Assembly: GCA_945861175.1 (NCBI GenBank) | Contig: CAMATR010000028.1 | Location: forward strand, 1-11,065 | Direction of reading: 5' to 3' | Source of the DNA: Chitinophaga pinensis | Lineage (GTDB): Bacteria; Bacteroidota; Bacteroidia; Flavobacteriales_D; Crocinitomicaceae | DNA length: 11,065 bases | Shown here: positions 1 through 6,942 of the stretch, piece after piece | Layout: every line of letters begins with the position of its first letter | Numbering within the stretch: the first letter of the stretch is position 1 | Program-made: the position numbers and the translations under genes | Notes under the pieces: model-generated | The model's database searches: none | Told to the model about the DNA's origin: nothing | Seen by the model: only the letters and a program-made list of their open reading frames with translations

Positions 1-2904
1 ATAATTGGAGAAGGGAAACGATCCAGTTTTATTTACTCATCTGATCCGCATATTTGGTTTAAGATCAATGATGGAAAATTGCAATATACATATGCTGAAA
101 AGAAATTTATGTCAGAGGAATGTAACAATGATTTTGGTATAGATGTAGATTTCCCAAATCATAAGTCACCCGTTAAAATTGAATATGTAAATTTTCAAAA
201 AAAGATGGTTGACTCAGTCGTTGTCAATGACACAATTCAAGGGGTTACATTGGATTTGGTGACAGAGGGGATGCGTTCGAATTACTTGTCCGAAGGAGAT
301 TTTATGATGTCCGGAGATGTTGCTATTTCATTCGAAAAAAAGGATGCAATGCCCGGTATTTTGATTACAAAGCAAGGTGGGAAAATAATGATCCGCTCAA
401 AGGAACCATTGCGTTATCTTCCTATGGCGGAAATGCGAAAATACAGACAAAGTGGATTAGATGTTCCTGATTCAATGTTTGTGAAGGTGGAGTCGGACAT
501 AACTGTTCCTTTTCAGACGGAGACACTTTACCAAATAGGAGGGCAGCAAATCGTCTTGAAAAGAAAGATTGAGCACTCAAGAAAAATGTTACTTCCATCA
601 GGCCGCAGAGATGCCGGAATAGATTACTTAACTGTTAAGGTAACTGATGGGGATTTTTCAAGGCTAGTTAGATTGAAAGGCGGAATGGGGCAAATTCCTG
701 ATGTAGAAGTTTTTAGTCTAAATGGTTTGATCTATCAAATGGAATATGGGTCAACTAAAATTGATATGCCTTTTTATATTGGATGTAAAGACTTTAGACT
801 AGAAAAATATCCAGGATCTGAAACGGCATCTTCATTTGAAAGTGATGTTTCAATAATAGATTTGAAAGATAATTACTCTAAAAATCAAACAATATTCATG
901 AATCACGTCATGGACTATAAAGGATATAGATTCTTTCAATCGAGTTATGATTTAGATAACCCAGCAACACCGGAAAATGAAGAAGGAACACGATTGAGTG
1001 TAAATCACGATTGGTGGGGAACAAACATTACTTATCTTGGATATTTATTATTAGCTATCGGGATGATTATGTCTCTTTTTGCTCAAGCAGGAAGATTTAG
1101 ATTGCTGAATGATAATTTAAAAAAATCTAGGGAGAAAAGGAAGAAACTGGCTACCATGTTGATCTTATTCCTTTGTTTTTCCTTATCAGGATTTAGCCTT
1201 ACACATTCGGATCATAAAGGACACAGCCATACAAAGACTAAAGTTCAAAAACCTATATTTAGACTTGTATCAGAGATACATTCTGATCAGTTATCAACCC
1301 TCCTTGTTCAAGATTTTCAAGGTAGAATTATTCCGATGCACACGCTATGTGATCAATTATTAAGGAAAATTTATCGGGATAATAAATTTGAAGGAAAAAA
1401 TGCAATCCAGACAATTATGAGCATGCACATGTATCCTCAACATTGGATGGATGTTAAAGTGATACAGGTTTCTTCTAATTTGCGTGAAAAATTGAAATGT
1501 GGAGAACATGCTTCTTATAACGAATTAGCTGATGCTTCGGGTCAGTTTAGTTTGATGAGTGACTACAATGCCGCACATCAGAAATTAGAATCTAAAAGGG
1601 ACGAGTACGATAAGAAATTGATCAAATTAGTTGAGAAGTTTCAAGTTGTACAGTCTATTTTTAATTGGCAATACATGAAAATAATTCCAGTTGTCAATGA
1701 ACCAAATAATAAGTGGTTTGTGCCTCTTTCAATGGATTTATTGCAGTTGGATTCGCTTTCTTCAGGTTTGGCTTTACGCTATATTTCTGGTTTAGATGCT
1801 GCAGCGAAAACAAATAAATACGGTCAAGTTGATGATTTATTAGTTGATCTTAAAAAGTTTCAAAGAATTGCAGGCGCGAAAGTAGCCCCCTCAGAAAACA
1901 AGGTGAAGTTAGAAGTCAGTTACAATAAGATGGGCATCTTTAAGAACACTTACCGAAGCTATATGGCATTTGGTTTCTTGCTTTTACTTTTATTCTTTGT
2001 TCGGATTTTTAAAAAACCAACTGAAAATGCAGATAAATTCTTTAAATATCTAGCTCTTTTCTTTTCTTTCCTTATAGTATTCATATTCGTCTATCATGGG
2101 ATAGGATTAGGATTCAGGTGGTATATTTCTGGACATGCACCATGGAGTAATGGATACGAGGCAGTTATCTTTATTTCATGGGTAACAATGATTGCAGGTA
2201 TTGTTTTTTCAAGAAAGAATGCTGTGATTTTGGCAGTTTCGGCTATTCTTGCTGCATTCATGATTTTCGTAACAGAAATGAATTTATTAGATCCCGAAAT
2301 TACACCTCTTCAACCAGTTCTGAAGTCTTATTGGTTAATGATTCACGTAGCAATTATAACAGGAAGTTATGGTTTCCTTGGTCTTTCAGCTATTTTAGGG
2401 TTAGTAAACTTGAGTCTTTATATATTCAGAAATAAGAAAAATTCTCAGTTTATTACTTTAGATATTAATGAGCTCACTTATGTATCAGAAATGACGATGA
2501 CAATTGGTTTGTTTATGCTGACAATCGGAACATTTCTCGGTGGTATTTGGGCCAATGAATCATGGGGACGCTATTGGGGATGGGATCCGAAGGAAACATG
2601 GGCTTTGGTTTCTGTGCTTGTTTACGCCGTAATCTTGCATTTACGTTTTATTCCTGCGCTTGCGGGCAAATTTGTCTTTAATGTTGTTAGTTTGTGGGGT
2701 TACTCAGCCATTCTCTTCACTTTCTTTGGAGTGAATTTCTATCTTGTCGGCCTTCATTCTTATGCACAAGGTGAGGGATTGGGAGAATTACCAACTTGGT
2801 TGATTGTTACAATTTTATGTTTTATATCATTTACGGGATTTGCAATATATTGCAACAGTAAATTTTCTAAAGAACAGAGGGCAAGTTTATTGAATGAGGA
2901 TTAA
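1..2904 (+). CDS. ccsBA: Fused ResB-CcsA (CcsBA-type) cytochrome c biogenesis protein, 5' partial
   Basis: Membrane protein of System II cytochrome c maturation, which moves haem across the inner membrane and joins it to CXXCH apocytochromes outside. The frame is open from base 1, so the start and the first ResB membrane helices lie outside the window; 967 residues are visible. The first third is ResB-like extracytoplasmic sequence ending in a membrane helix (about 1027-1098). A second hydrophobic segment (1153-1200) precedes a large soluble insertion, as in Bacteroidota fusions. The C-terminal third is a multi-helix CcsA domain. It shows the tryptophan-rich WWD haem-handling motif (2548-2601, with WGWDPKE) and three histidines expected as haem ligands: GHAPW (His codon 2134-2136), MIHV (2344-2346) and GLHSY (2755-2757). 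The fourth, in the N-terminal ResB helix, would lie outside the window. A His-rich patch occurs at 1201-1230. The family call is secure; cytochrome substrates are unknown. Confidence 0.93.
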   Translation: MIGEGKRSSFIYSSDPHIWFKINDGKLQYTYAEKKFMSEECNNDFGIDVDFPNHKSPVKIEYVNFQKKMVDSVVVNDTIQGVTLDLVTEGMRSNYLSEGDFMMSGDVAISFEKKDAMPGILITKQGGKIMIRSKEPLRYLPMAEMRKYRQSGLDVPDSMFVKVESDITVPFQTETLYQIGGQQIVLKRKIEHSRKMLLPSGRRDAGIDYLTVKVTDGDFSRLVRLKGGMGQIPDVEVFSLNGLIYQMEYGSTKIDMPFYIGCKDFRLEKYPGSETASSFESDVSIIDLKDNYSKNQTIFMNHVMDYKGYRFFQSSYDLDNPATPENEEGTRLSVNHDWWGTNITYLGYLLLAIGMIMSLFAQAGRFRLLNDNLKKSREKRKKLATMLILFLCFSLSGFSLTHSDHKGHSHTKTKVQKPIFRLVSEIHSDQLSTLLVQDFQGRIIPMHTLCDQLLRKIYRDNKFEGKNAIQTIMSMHMYPQHWMDVKVIQVSSNLREKLKCGEHASYNELADASGQFSLMSDYNAAHQKLESKRDEYDKKLIKLVEKFQVVQSIFNWQYMKIIPVVNEPNNKWFVPLSMDLLQLDSLSSGLALRYISGLDAAAKTNKYGQVDDLLVDLKKFQRIAGAKVAPSENKVKLEVSYNKMGIFKNTYRSYMAFGFLLLLLFFVRIFKKPTENADKFFKYLALFFSFLIVFIFVYHGIGLGFRWYISGHAPWSNGYEAVIFISWVTMIAGIVFSRKNAVILAVSAILAAFMIFVTEMNLLDPEITPLQPVLKSYWLMIHVAIITGSYGFLGLSAILGLVNLSLYIFRNKKNSQFITLDINELTYVSEMTMTIGLFMLTIGTFLGGIWANESWGRYWGWDPKETWALVSVLVYAVILHLRFIPALAGKFVFNVVSLWGYSAILFTFFGVNFYLVGLHSYAQGEGLGELPTWLIVTILCFISFTGFAIYCNSKFSKEQRASLLNED

Positions 2905-3024
2905 TTAATCCTTTAATTTTGCTATCGGATCTTCGTAAAGATCACTTTTTATATATTCTACATACGAGTTTTTGAGTACGCTGTTATCTCCTTTTATTAA
3001 GAACAGATTATTTATTTCTAAATC
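2905..3024 (-). pseudogene. Possible C-terminal gene remnant without a start codon (39 codons)
   Basis: On the minus strand, 39 sense codons run from just after a TAG (3027-3025) to a TAA (2907-2905). The peptide has a protein-like, charged composition and ends in YEDPIAKLKD. There is no ATG, GTG or TTG in the frame, so it is not an intact gene. It could be the tail of a decayed gene or simply a chance open frame in AT-rich DNA. The hairpin at 2928-2943 overlaps it and may be the real function of this stretch. I do not recognise a family. Confidence 0.2.
2928..2950 (+). terminator. Candidate intrinsic terminator after ccsBA
   Basis: A perfect 6-bp dyad, GATCTT (2928-2933) and AAGATC (2938-2943), encloses the four-base loop CGTA. 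Five T follow at 2946-2950. It begins 23 bases after the ccsBA stop on the same strand, where a terminator would be expected. The stem is short and AT-rich, so the call is tentative. Confidence 0.4.
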
Positions 3025-3052
3025 CTAAATCAATCTTTTGACTTTTAAAAGT

Positions 3053-3060
3053 TACTTTTG
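3053..3060 (+). promoter_or_regulatory. Bacteroidota-type -7 box for bshB1
   Basis: TACTTTTG is a perfect match to the Bacteroidota -7 consensus TAnnTTTG and ends 25 bases before the bshB1 ATG, implying a leader of roughly 20 bases. The nearest upstream TTTG (3037-3040) is only 12 bases from the box, against about 19-21 usually seen, so the -33 element is poor or missing. The leader has no clear Shine-Dalgarno sequence and is A/T-rich just before the ATG, as is common in this phylum. Confidence 0.4.
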
Positions 3061-3085
3061 AATAGCAAACTTTCTATTTAAAACA

Positions 3086-3802
3086 ATGAAACTAGATATT
3101 CTTGCTTTTGCAGCACATCCAGACGACGTGGAACTTTCCTGCTCAGGGACATTGATGAAACATATAGCCGCTGGGAAAAGGGTGGGAATTGTTGATCTAA
3201 CTGAAGGAGAGCTTGGATCTCGCGGCACTGCTGAAACACGTTATTCTGAAGCCATGGAGGCAAGTCAAATTATGGGTGTTGACATCCGTGTAAACTTAAG
3301 GATGGCAGATGGCTTTTTTGAAATTAATGAGAAAAATAAGCTATTGATTATTGAACAGCTCCGGAAATTCCAACCTGAACTAGTACTTGCCAATGCTGTT
3401 TCTGATCGACACCCAGATCATGGGAAAGCGGCAAAATTGGTTTCCGAAGCATGTTTTTTATCTGGGTTGAGACGAATTGAGACTTATTATGATGGTTTAC
3501 AGCAAACAACGCATCGACCAAAAGCAGTATATAATTATATTCAAGATAATTTTATTAAGCCTGATTTCTCAGTGGATGTAACAGATTTTATCGATCGAAA
3601 AATAGAATGCATTCGCGCCTACAAAACGCAGTTTTATGATCCAAATTCACCAGAACCTGAAACACCTATTTCTGGCAAAGAATTTTTTGATTTTGTAAAG
3701 GGGCGAATGATGCAATATGGCCGGCCAATCGGGGTAGAGTATGCGGAAGGCTTTACGGTTCAAAGAGAGATTGGTATCAAAGATTTATTTGATTTGAAAT
3801 AA
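3086..3802 (+). CDS. bshB1: Bacillithiol biosynthesis deacetylase BshB1
   Basis: Zinc-dependent deacetylase of the PIG-L/LmbE superfamily. It removes the acetyl group from N-acetylglucosaminyl-L-malate, the second step of bacillithiol synthesis, after BshA and before BshC; it acts in the cytoplasm. The 238-residue length fits BshB1. Residues 10-16 (AHPDDVE) supply metal ligands His11 and Asp14 and the presumed general base Asp13. Residues 108-113 (RHPDHG) supply the third ligand, His112. The LTEGELGSRGT stretch (38-48) is characteristic of the BshB1 branch. The ATG is the first in frame and puts the first beta strand (KLDILAFAAHP) at the usual place. No BshA or BshC gene is visible: the nearby glycosyltransferase lacks the BshA N-terminal signature. 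The gene appears monocistronic and ends 7 bases from the convergent Gre-like gene. Confidence 0.93.
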   Translation: MKLDILAFAAHPDDVELSCSGTLMKHIAAGKRVGIVDLTEGELGSRGTAETRYSEAMEASQIMGVDIRVNLRMADGFFEINEKNKLLIIEQLRKFQPELVLANAVSDRHPDHGKAAKLVSEACFLSGLRRIETYYDGLQQTTHRPKAVYNYIQDNFIKPDFSVDVTDFIDRKIECIRAYKTQFYDPNSPEPETPISGKEFFDFVKGRMMQYGRPIGVEYAEGFTVQREIGIKDLFDLK

Positions 3803-3809
3803 TATGCAA

Positions 3810-4268
3810 CTATTGGATAGCCATTATGGTTATTTCTTCTCCCTGCCAGATAATATTATCATTTGAGACCTTTCCAATAAGTAATTTTCCGAAAGGCGAT
3901 ACAGGACTTAAACAAAAACATTTTTGATTTCCAACTTTAATTGCGCCATGACCTATTGAAAGGTAAAAAAATCCTTTTGTTGTTTGCATTAATGATCCAA
4001 GGCCAATTCTAGTGTGATTTTTTGCGGTATCAATACCCTTTACTATATTGAGTGCTTTTTTCAATTCCAAAAGCTGTTCAGAAATTCGTTCTTGTTCAAG
4101 TTGATTCATAGCGCGACTTGTTTCATGCTTATCGCCGGCTGAACTTTTTGTATCTGCACTAAGTTCGCTGCGTAAATCTATCAATTCATTTTCAAGATTC
4201 TTTTCTTTTTGAAGTAGTACGGATAAAAGTTCTTGGTGAATTTTTACTTTACTTAGTAAATCTATCAT
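3810..4268 (-). CDS. GreA/GreB-like protein (family often mislabelled 3-oxoacyl-ACP synthase)
   Basis: A 152-residue protein with a helical N-terminal half (about 5-80), likely an antiparallel coiled coil, and a C-terminal beta-rich half (about 88-152) resembling the FKBP-like domain of Gre transcript-cleavage factors. The C-terminal SPVSPFGKLLIGK segment (121-133) matches the S/G-K-L-L-G-K pattern of Gre proteins. The turn SSAGDKHETSRAM (42-54) holds Asp46 and Glu49 with the same D-x-x-E spacing as the catalytic acids Asp41 and Glu44 at the GreA coiled-coil tip. A role at the RNA polymerase secondary channel is therefore inferred. From memory, homologues in Bacteroidota are often annotated as 3-oxoacyl-ACP synthase, but no ketosynthase feature is present. 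Its ATG overlaps the glycosyltransferase 3' end by 20 bases, suggesting translational coupling. Confidence 0.8.
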   Translation of the reverse strand: MIDLLSKVKIHQELLSVLLQKEKNLENELIDLRSELSADTKSSAGDKHETSRAMNQLEQERISEQLLELKKALNIVKGIDTAKNHTRIGLGSLMQTTKGFFYLSIGHGAIKVGNQKCFCLSPVSPFGKLLIGKVSNDNIIWQGEEITIMAIQ

Positions 4269-5382
4269 ACAACTGATTTAATTGCTTGAGAAAATTCTCT
4301 GTTGAAAATTCTATGGCTTTATCGCGGATGTTTTGTGTATTAAAAGTCAATCCATTTATTATTTTTTCCATTTCAAGAGCTAAACTGGGGGAATCGTGGC
4401 TAAGTACCAATAACCCCTGATCTTCAGTCATGTTTGAAGCGATACCAACAGGTGTTGATATGACAGGAGTTCCTGTTGACCAAGCTTCAGCGATAACAAT
4501 AGAAAAGGTTTCGTAACGAGAAAACAATACAAACGCATCGCTTCTTTGATAATAGGCTAATAAATCCGAATGCGCCATTGGTCCCGCGAATTCAATGTAT
4601 TGATCGAGTTTTTTCTGTTGGACAATTTGCTGCCATTTTGCGTATGGTTCATCACTGACAATAGTCAGTTTGAATTGGGAATATCCCTTTTGGCAAAGTA
4701 AATCGATGGCTTCAATAATTCCATGAGGATCTTTCAACTCAGTATCGAGTGTCGATACATGAAGAAATCTCTTAATTGAATCACCAGGTTTTATACCAGG
4801 CCGAAAGAAGTCTATATTGACAGGGTTATGAATAACATCAATTAATTTTGCAGGAAAACTTTTTTGTAAATCAGTTTTTAAAAAGTCAGATACTGCAATC
4901 AATCCATCAATTGATTTACGGCAATAACTTAATATAAATCGTTCTTTGAAGTTCCATTTCTTTCTTCTTTCAGGTCTGAAATAGGAGCCATGTTCAGTTA
5001 ATATTAAAGGGCAATTGAAATATTTTTTTGCATTAACAAATAAATGACCCTTAGGCAAGATGCAATGTGCATGAATTAAATCAACAGATTTAATTTTAGA
5101 TAAACCGGTTGTAAAGGCACGCTCAAATTCCTTCTTTCTCGAAAGAAAGTTCGATTTTTGAGGCACATAATAAATGAGTTCTTTCAAATTGCCGTCAACC
5201 ATTTCTTTTTCTTCAAGCTCTGTAATTAAAGGATTTGTCGAAATATATAAAACAGTTACTTTATGCTCTTTTGCCAATAAACGAGCTTGTTCTTGAACGA
5301 AATTTCCCAAATAAGGTGACACAGGGCTAGGGTACCAAGAACTCAGTAAAAGAATATGCAATCTTCCTTGGTCGTTTTGCAT
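4249..5382 (-). CDS. GT4-family glycosyltransferase
   Basis: A GT-B-fold, retaining glycosyltransferase of 377 residues. The N-terminal acceptor domain has the pattern SSWYPSP followed by GNFVQEQARLLA (14-36), typical of GT4 enzymes of polysaccharide and lipid-glycan synthesis. DLIHAH (101-106) and TEHGSYF (129-135) form the inter-domain region. The nucleotide-sugar domain contains HNPVNIDFFRP (185-195) and the EX7E motif, Glu291 to Glu299 in ETFSIVIAE, followed by GTPVISTPVG (304-313). There is no signal peptide, so it probably works at the cytoplasmic membrane face. Sugar donor and acceptor cannot be read from sequence. It is not BshA, which would start with a CYPTFGGSGV-type motif. It starts 19 bases after the desulfurase stop and overlaps the Gre-like gene by 20 bases, so the three are probably one transcript. 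Confidence 0.9.
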   Translation of the reverse strand: MQNDQGRLHILLLSSWYPSPVSPYLGNFVQEQARLLAKEHKVTVLYISTNPLITELEEKEMVDGNLKELIYYVPQKSNFLSRKKEFERAFTTGLSKIKSVDLIHAHCILPKGHLFVNAKKYFNCPLILTEHGSYFRPERRKKWNFKERFILSYCRKSIDGLIAVSDFLKTDLQKSFPAKLIDVIHNPVNIDFFRPGIKPGDSIKRFLHVSTLDTELKDPHGIIEAIDLLCQKGYSQFKLTIVSDEPYAKWQQIVQQKKLDQYIEFAGPMAHSDLLAYYQRSDAFVLFSRYETFSIVIAEAWSTGTPVISTPVGIASNMTEDQGLLVLSHDSPSLALEMEKIINGLTFNTQNIRDKAIEFSTENFLKQLNQLYDRFTK

Positions 5383-5401
5383 TAGTTGGAATTCGCAAGA
5401 A

Positions 5402-6529
5402 TTATTTAATAATTAATTTTAATTCTTCGATGACGTTTTCAATTTCTACTTTAGTATTGAATTTTGAAAATGAAAATCGGGCATTGGGTCTATTCAATTC
5501 AGCTTTTATTCCCGAAAGCACATGAGAAGGACCAACGGCCCCTGATGAGCAAGCAGAACCTCCACTCACAGCAATACCTTTCAAGTCTAAAGTAAATAAA
5601 AACATACCTGAACCTTCAAATGGAGGAAAGCAAACATTTAAGACTGTATATAATGATTTTTCCGAATCAGTTTCTCCATGGAAATCTATGTTTGGAATAT
5701 ATTTTTTCAAGGCTTCAATCATATAGGTTTTTAATCCTTGTACGTGATTGTGGTGTTCTTCCAAATCGAGATAAGCTAATTCAAATGCTTTTGCTAAGCC
5801 GACAATTCCTGCTACATTTTCCGTCCCTCCACGCATTCCGCGTTCTTGAGAACCTCCGTGAATAAAGGAGCCTATTTTCAGTTTTTTGTTGACGTAAAGA
5901 AATCCGACTCCTTTAGGACCATGAAATTTATGAGCAGAACAAGCTAAGAAATCAACATCCAAAAGTCCAAGATCAAATCGATAATGTGCCATACTTTGAA
6001 CAGTATCAGAGTGGAAGTAAGCAGCATACCTTCTGCATAAATCACTTACCCGTTGAATTGGGAGTAAGGTGCCTATTTCATTATTTGCATGCATTAGAGA
6101 AACCAATGTTTTTTTTGGCTCCTTTAATAATTCTTCTAGTTGAGATAAATTTATATTTCCCCTTGCATCAACACCCAAATAAACGATTTCGGTTCCCTCT
6201 TCTTTCTTTAAGGCCTCAACAGTGTGACCAACGGCATGGTGTTCTATAGATGTTGTGATGATGCGCTTAACACCAAGATTTCGAACTGATAAATATAAAG
6301 CAGCATTGTCGGCCTCAGTGCCACCGCAAGTAAATATAATTTCCGATGAATGGCAATTAAGCTCTTTTGCAATAGATCTGCGAGAAGTTTCAATTAGAGC
6401 TTTTGTATCACGCCCAAAATGGTGGGAAGAGGATGGATTTCCAAAATGATTACTCAAAACATCGGTCATTGCTGTTACTACTTCCGGTGCAATTGGAGTT
6501 GTGGCAGCATTATCTAGATAAATTCGCAT
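5402..6529 (-). CDS. Cysteine desulfurase, IscS/NifS type
   Basis: A PLP-dependent class V aminotransferase-fold enzyme (375 residues) that takes sulfur from L-cysteine, forming a persulfide and alanine, for Fe-S clusters, tRNA thiolation and related pathways in the cytoplasm. The N-terminus IYLDNAATTP is diagnostic. The PLP Schiff-base lysine is Lys201 in SAHKFHGPKG. Other PLP contacts are His97 (IEHHAV), Asn149/Asn150 with Glu151 (HANNEIG), Asp175 and Gln178 (HSDTVQS). The persulfide cysteine is Cys327 in GGSACSSG, with a following loop like the IscS/NifS group rather than SufS. RFSF (351-354) gives the conserved substrate-carboxylate arginine. Start: the ATG gives exactly the expected MRIYLDNAAT N-terminus. 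No IscU, IscR or MnmA gene is adjacent, so its sulfur acceptor is unknown. It is first in a three-gene unit. Confidence 0.93.
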   Translation of the reverse strand: MRIYLDNAATTPIAPEVVTAMTDVLSNHFGNPSSSHHFGRDTKALIETSRRSIAKELNCHSSEIIFTCGGTEADNAALYLSVRNLGVKRIITTSIEHHAVGHTVEALKKEEGTEIVYLGVDARGNINLSQLEELLKEPKKTLVSLMHANNEIGTLLPIQRVSDLCRRYAAYFHSDTVQSMAHYRFDLGLLDVDFLACSAHKFHGPKGVGFLYVNKKLKIGSFIHGGSQERGMRGGTENVAGIVGLAKAFELAYLDLEEHHNHVQGLKTYMIEALKKYIPNIDFHGETDSEKSLYTVLNVCFPPFEGSGMFLFTLDLKGIAVSGGSACSSGAVGPSHVLSGIKAELNRPNARFSFSKFNTKVEIENVIEELKLIIK

Positions 6530-6533
6530 TTGA

Positions 6534-6541
6534 CAAAGATA
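6534..6541 (-). promoter_or_regulatory. -7 box almost touching the desulfurase start (leaderless candidate)
   Basis: Read on the minus strand, TATCTTTG matches TAnnTTTG perfectly. Its last base is at 6534, only four bases before the ATG (6529-6527). Transcription starting about 5-7 bases past the box would begin on or next to the start codon. No TTG or TTTG lies at the usual 17-21-base distance upstream; the closest, in AATTTGG, is about 10 bases away. Position and match support it, and the missing -33 box argues against it. Confidence 0.35.
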
Positions 6542-6816
6542 ATAATTGTACCAAATTCATATAGTTATTCTTTAGAAGAAGGGTATAAAAAATAGTAGGT
6601 TATTGTATTGCTAGAGGATTATCTTATGTCTAAGACCTTCTAAAAATCAATAAGAAGCTTTAAAAAAAAATAGAATGAATCCAGAGGTTGTTTGAATTAT
6701 ACTTGCAGAACTTTAAATTAATTCCCTCCGGTTTGTCAGTCTTTTTTTTATTCAAAACATGCTTGTTCAAGATAAAAAAAGAGGCATGGATTTTAACTAT
6801 TTTTTTTATTTTTAGA

Positions 6817-6853
6817 GGCTCTTTTATTCACAAATTTATATCAATAAAGAGCC
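6817..6853 (+). promoter_or_regulatory. Inverted repeat upstream of the Crp/Fnr-type regulator
   Basis: GGCTCTTT (6817-6824) and AAAGAGCC (6846-6853) form a perfect 8-bp inverted repeat around a 21-base A/T-rich spacer. The left arm can alternatively pair with an upstream AAAAGAG (6777-6783), because CTCTTTT occupies 6819-6825. It ends 89 bases before the regulator ATG. It could be a hairpin in a long leader, a spaced operator, or chance. Confidence 0.3.
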
Positions 6854-6869
6854 CTTTACAAGTCGCCAA

Positions 6870-6885
6870 ATAAACCATTGTTTAT
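6870..6885. promoter_or_regulatory. 6-4-6 dyad, possible operator
   Basis: ATAAAC (6870-6875) and GTTTAT (6880-6885) are perfect inverted copies around CATT, 57 bases before the ATG of the Crp/Fnr-type gene. The two-half-site layout with a four-base centre resembles sites bound by Fnr-family dimers (5-4-5 in FNR). However, the half-sites lack the GA step that the conserved Glu/Arg of the recognition helix normally read, so autoregulation is only a guess. Confidence 0.22.
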
Positions 6886-6942
6886 CCACTGTGGGCTGCA
6901 AGAGGATTTCACTAACTTTACAAAGTTATACTCGATATTAAG

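Larger units (their letters stand above)
6530..6942. other. 413-base intergenic region between divergent genes
   Basis: This region separates the divergent desulfurase unit and the Crp/Fnr-type gene. It is very A/T-rich with long A and T runs (for example 6801-6813). Short open frames in it have low-complexity F/I/K-rich translations and no family resemblance, so I regard them as non-coding. It holds the minus-strand -7 box (6534-6541) and two dyads (6817-6853 and 6870-6885). The only -7-like sequence close to the regulator start on the plus strand is TAACTTTA (6913-6920), one base off the consensus and with no partner -33 box. No tRNA or recognised riboswitch was seen. Confidence 0.6.

Noticed and set aside
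2178..2435. 85-codon plus-strand open frame inside ccsBA
   Set aside because: It lies in another frame of the well-supported CcsA domain and its translation resembles no family.
3817..3833. Hairpin ATAGCC-ATTAT-GGTTAT just after the bshB1 stop as a terminator
   Set aside because: A weak 6-bp stem with a G-T pair, no proper T-run after it, and inside the coding end of the Gre-like gene.
4249..5382. Glycosyltransferase as BshA, partner of BshB1
   Set aside because: Both are GT4 proteins, but the N-terminus (SSWYPSP...GNFVQEQ) is that of polysaccharide-type enzymes. It is on the opposite strand, in another transcription unit.
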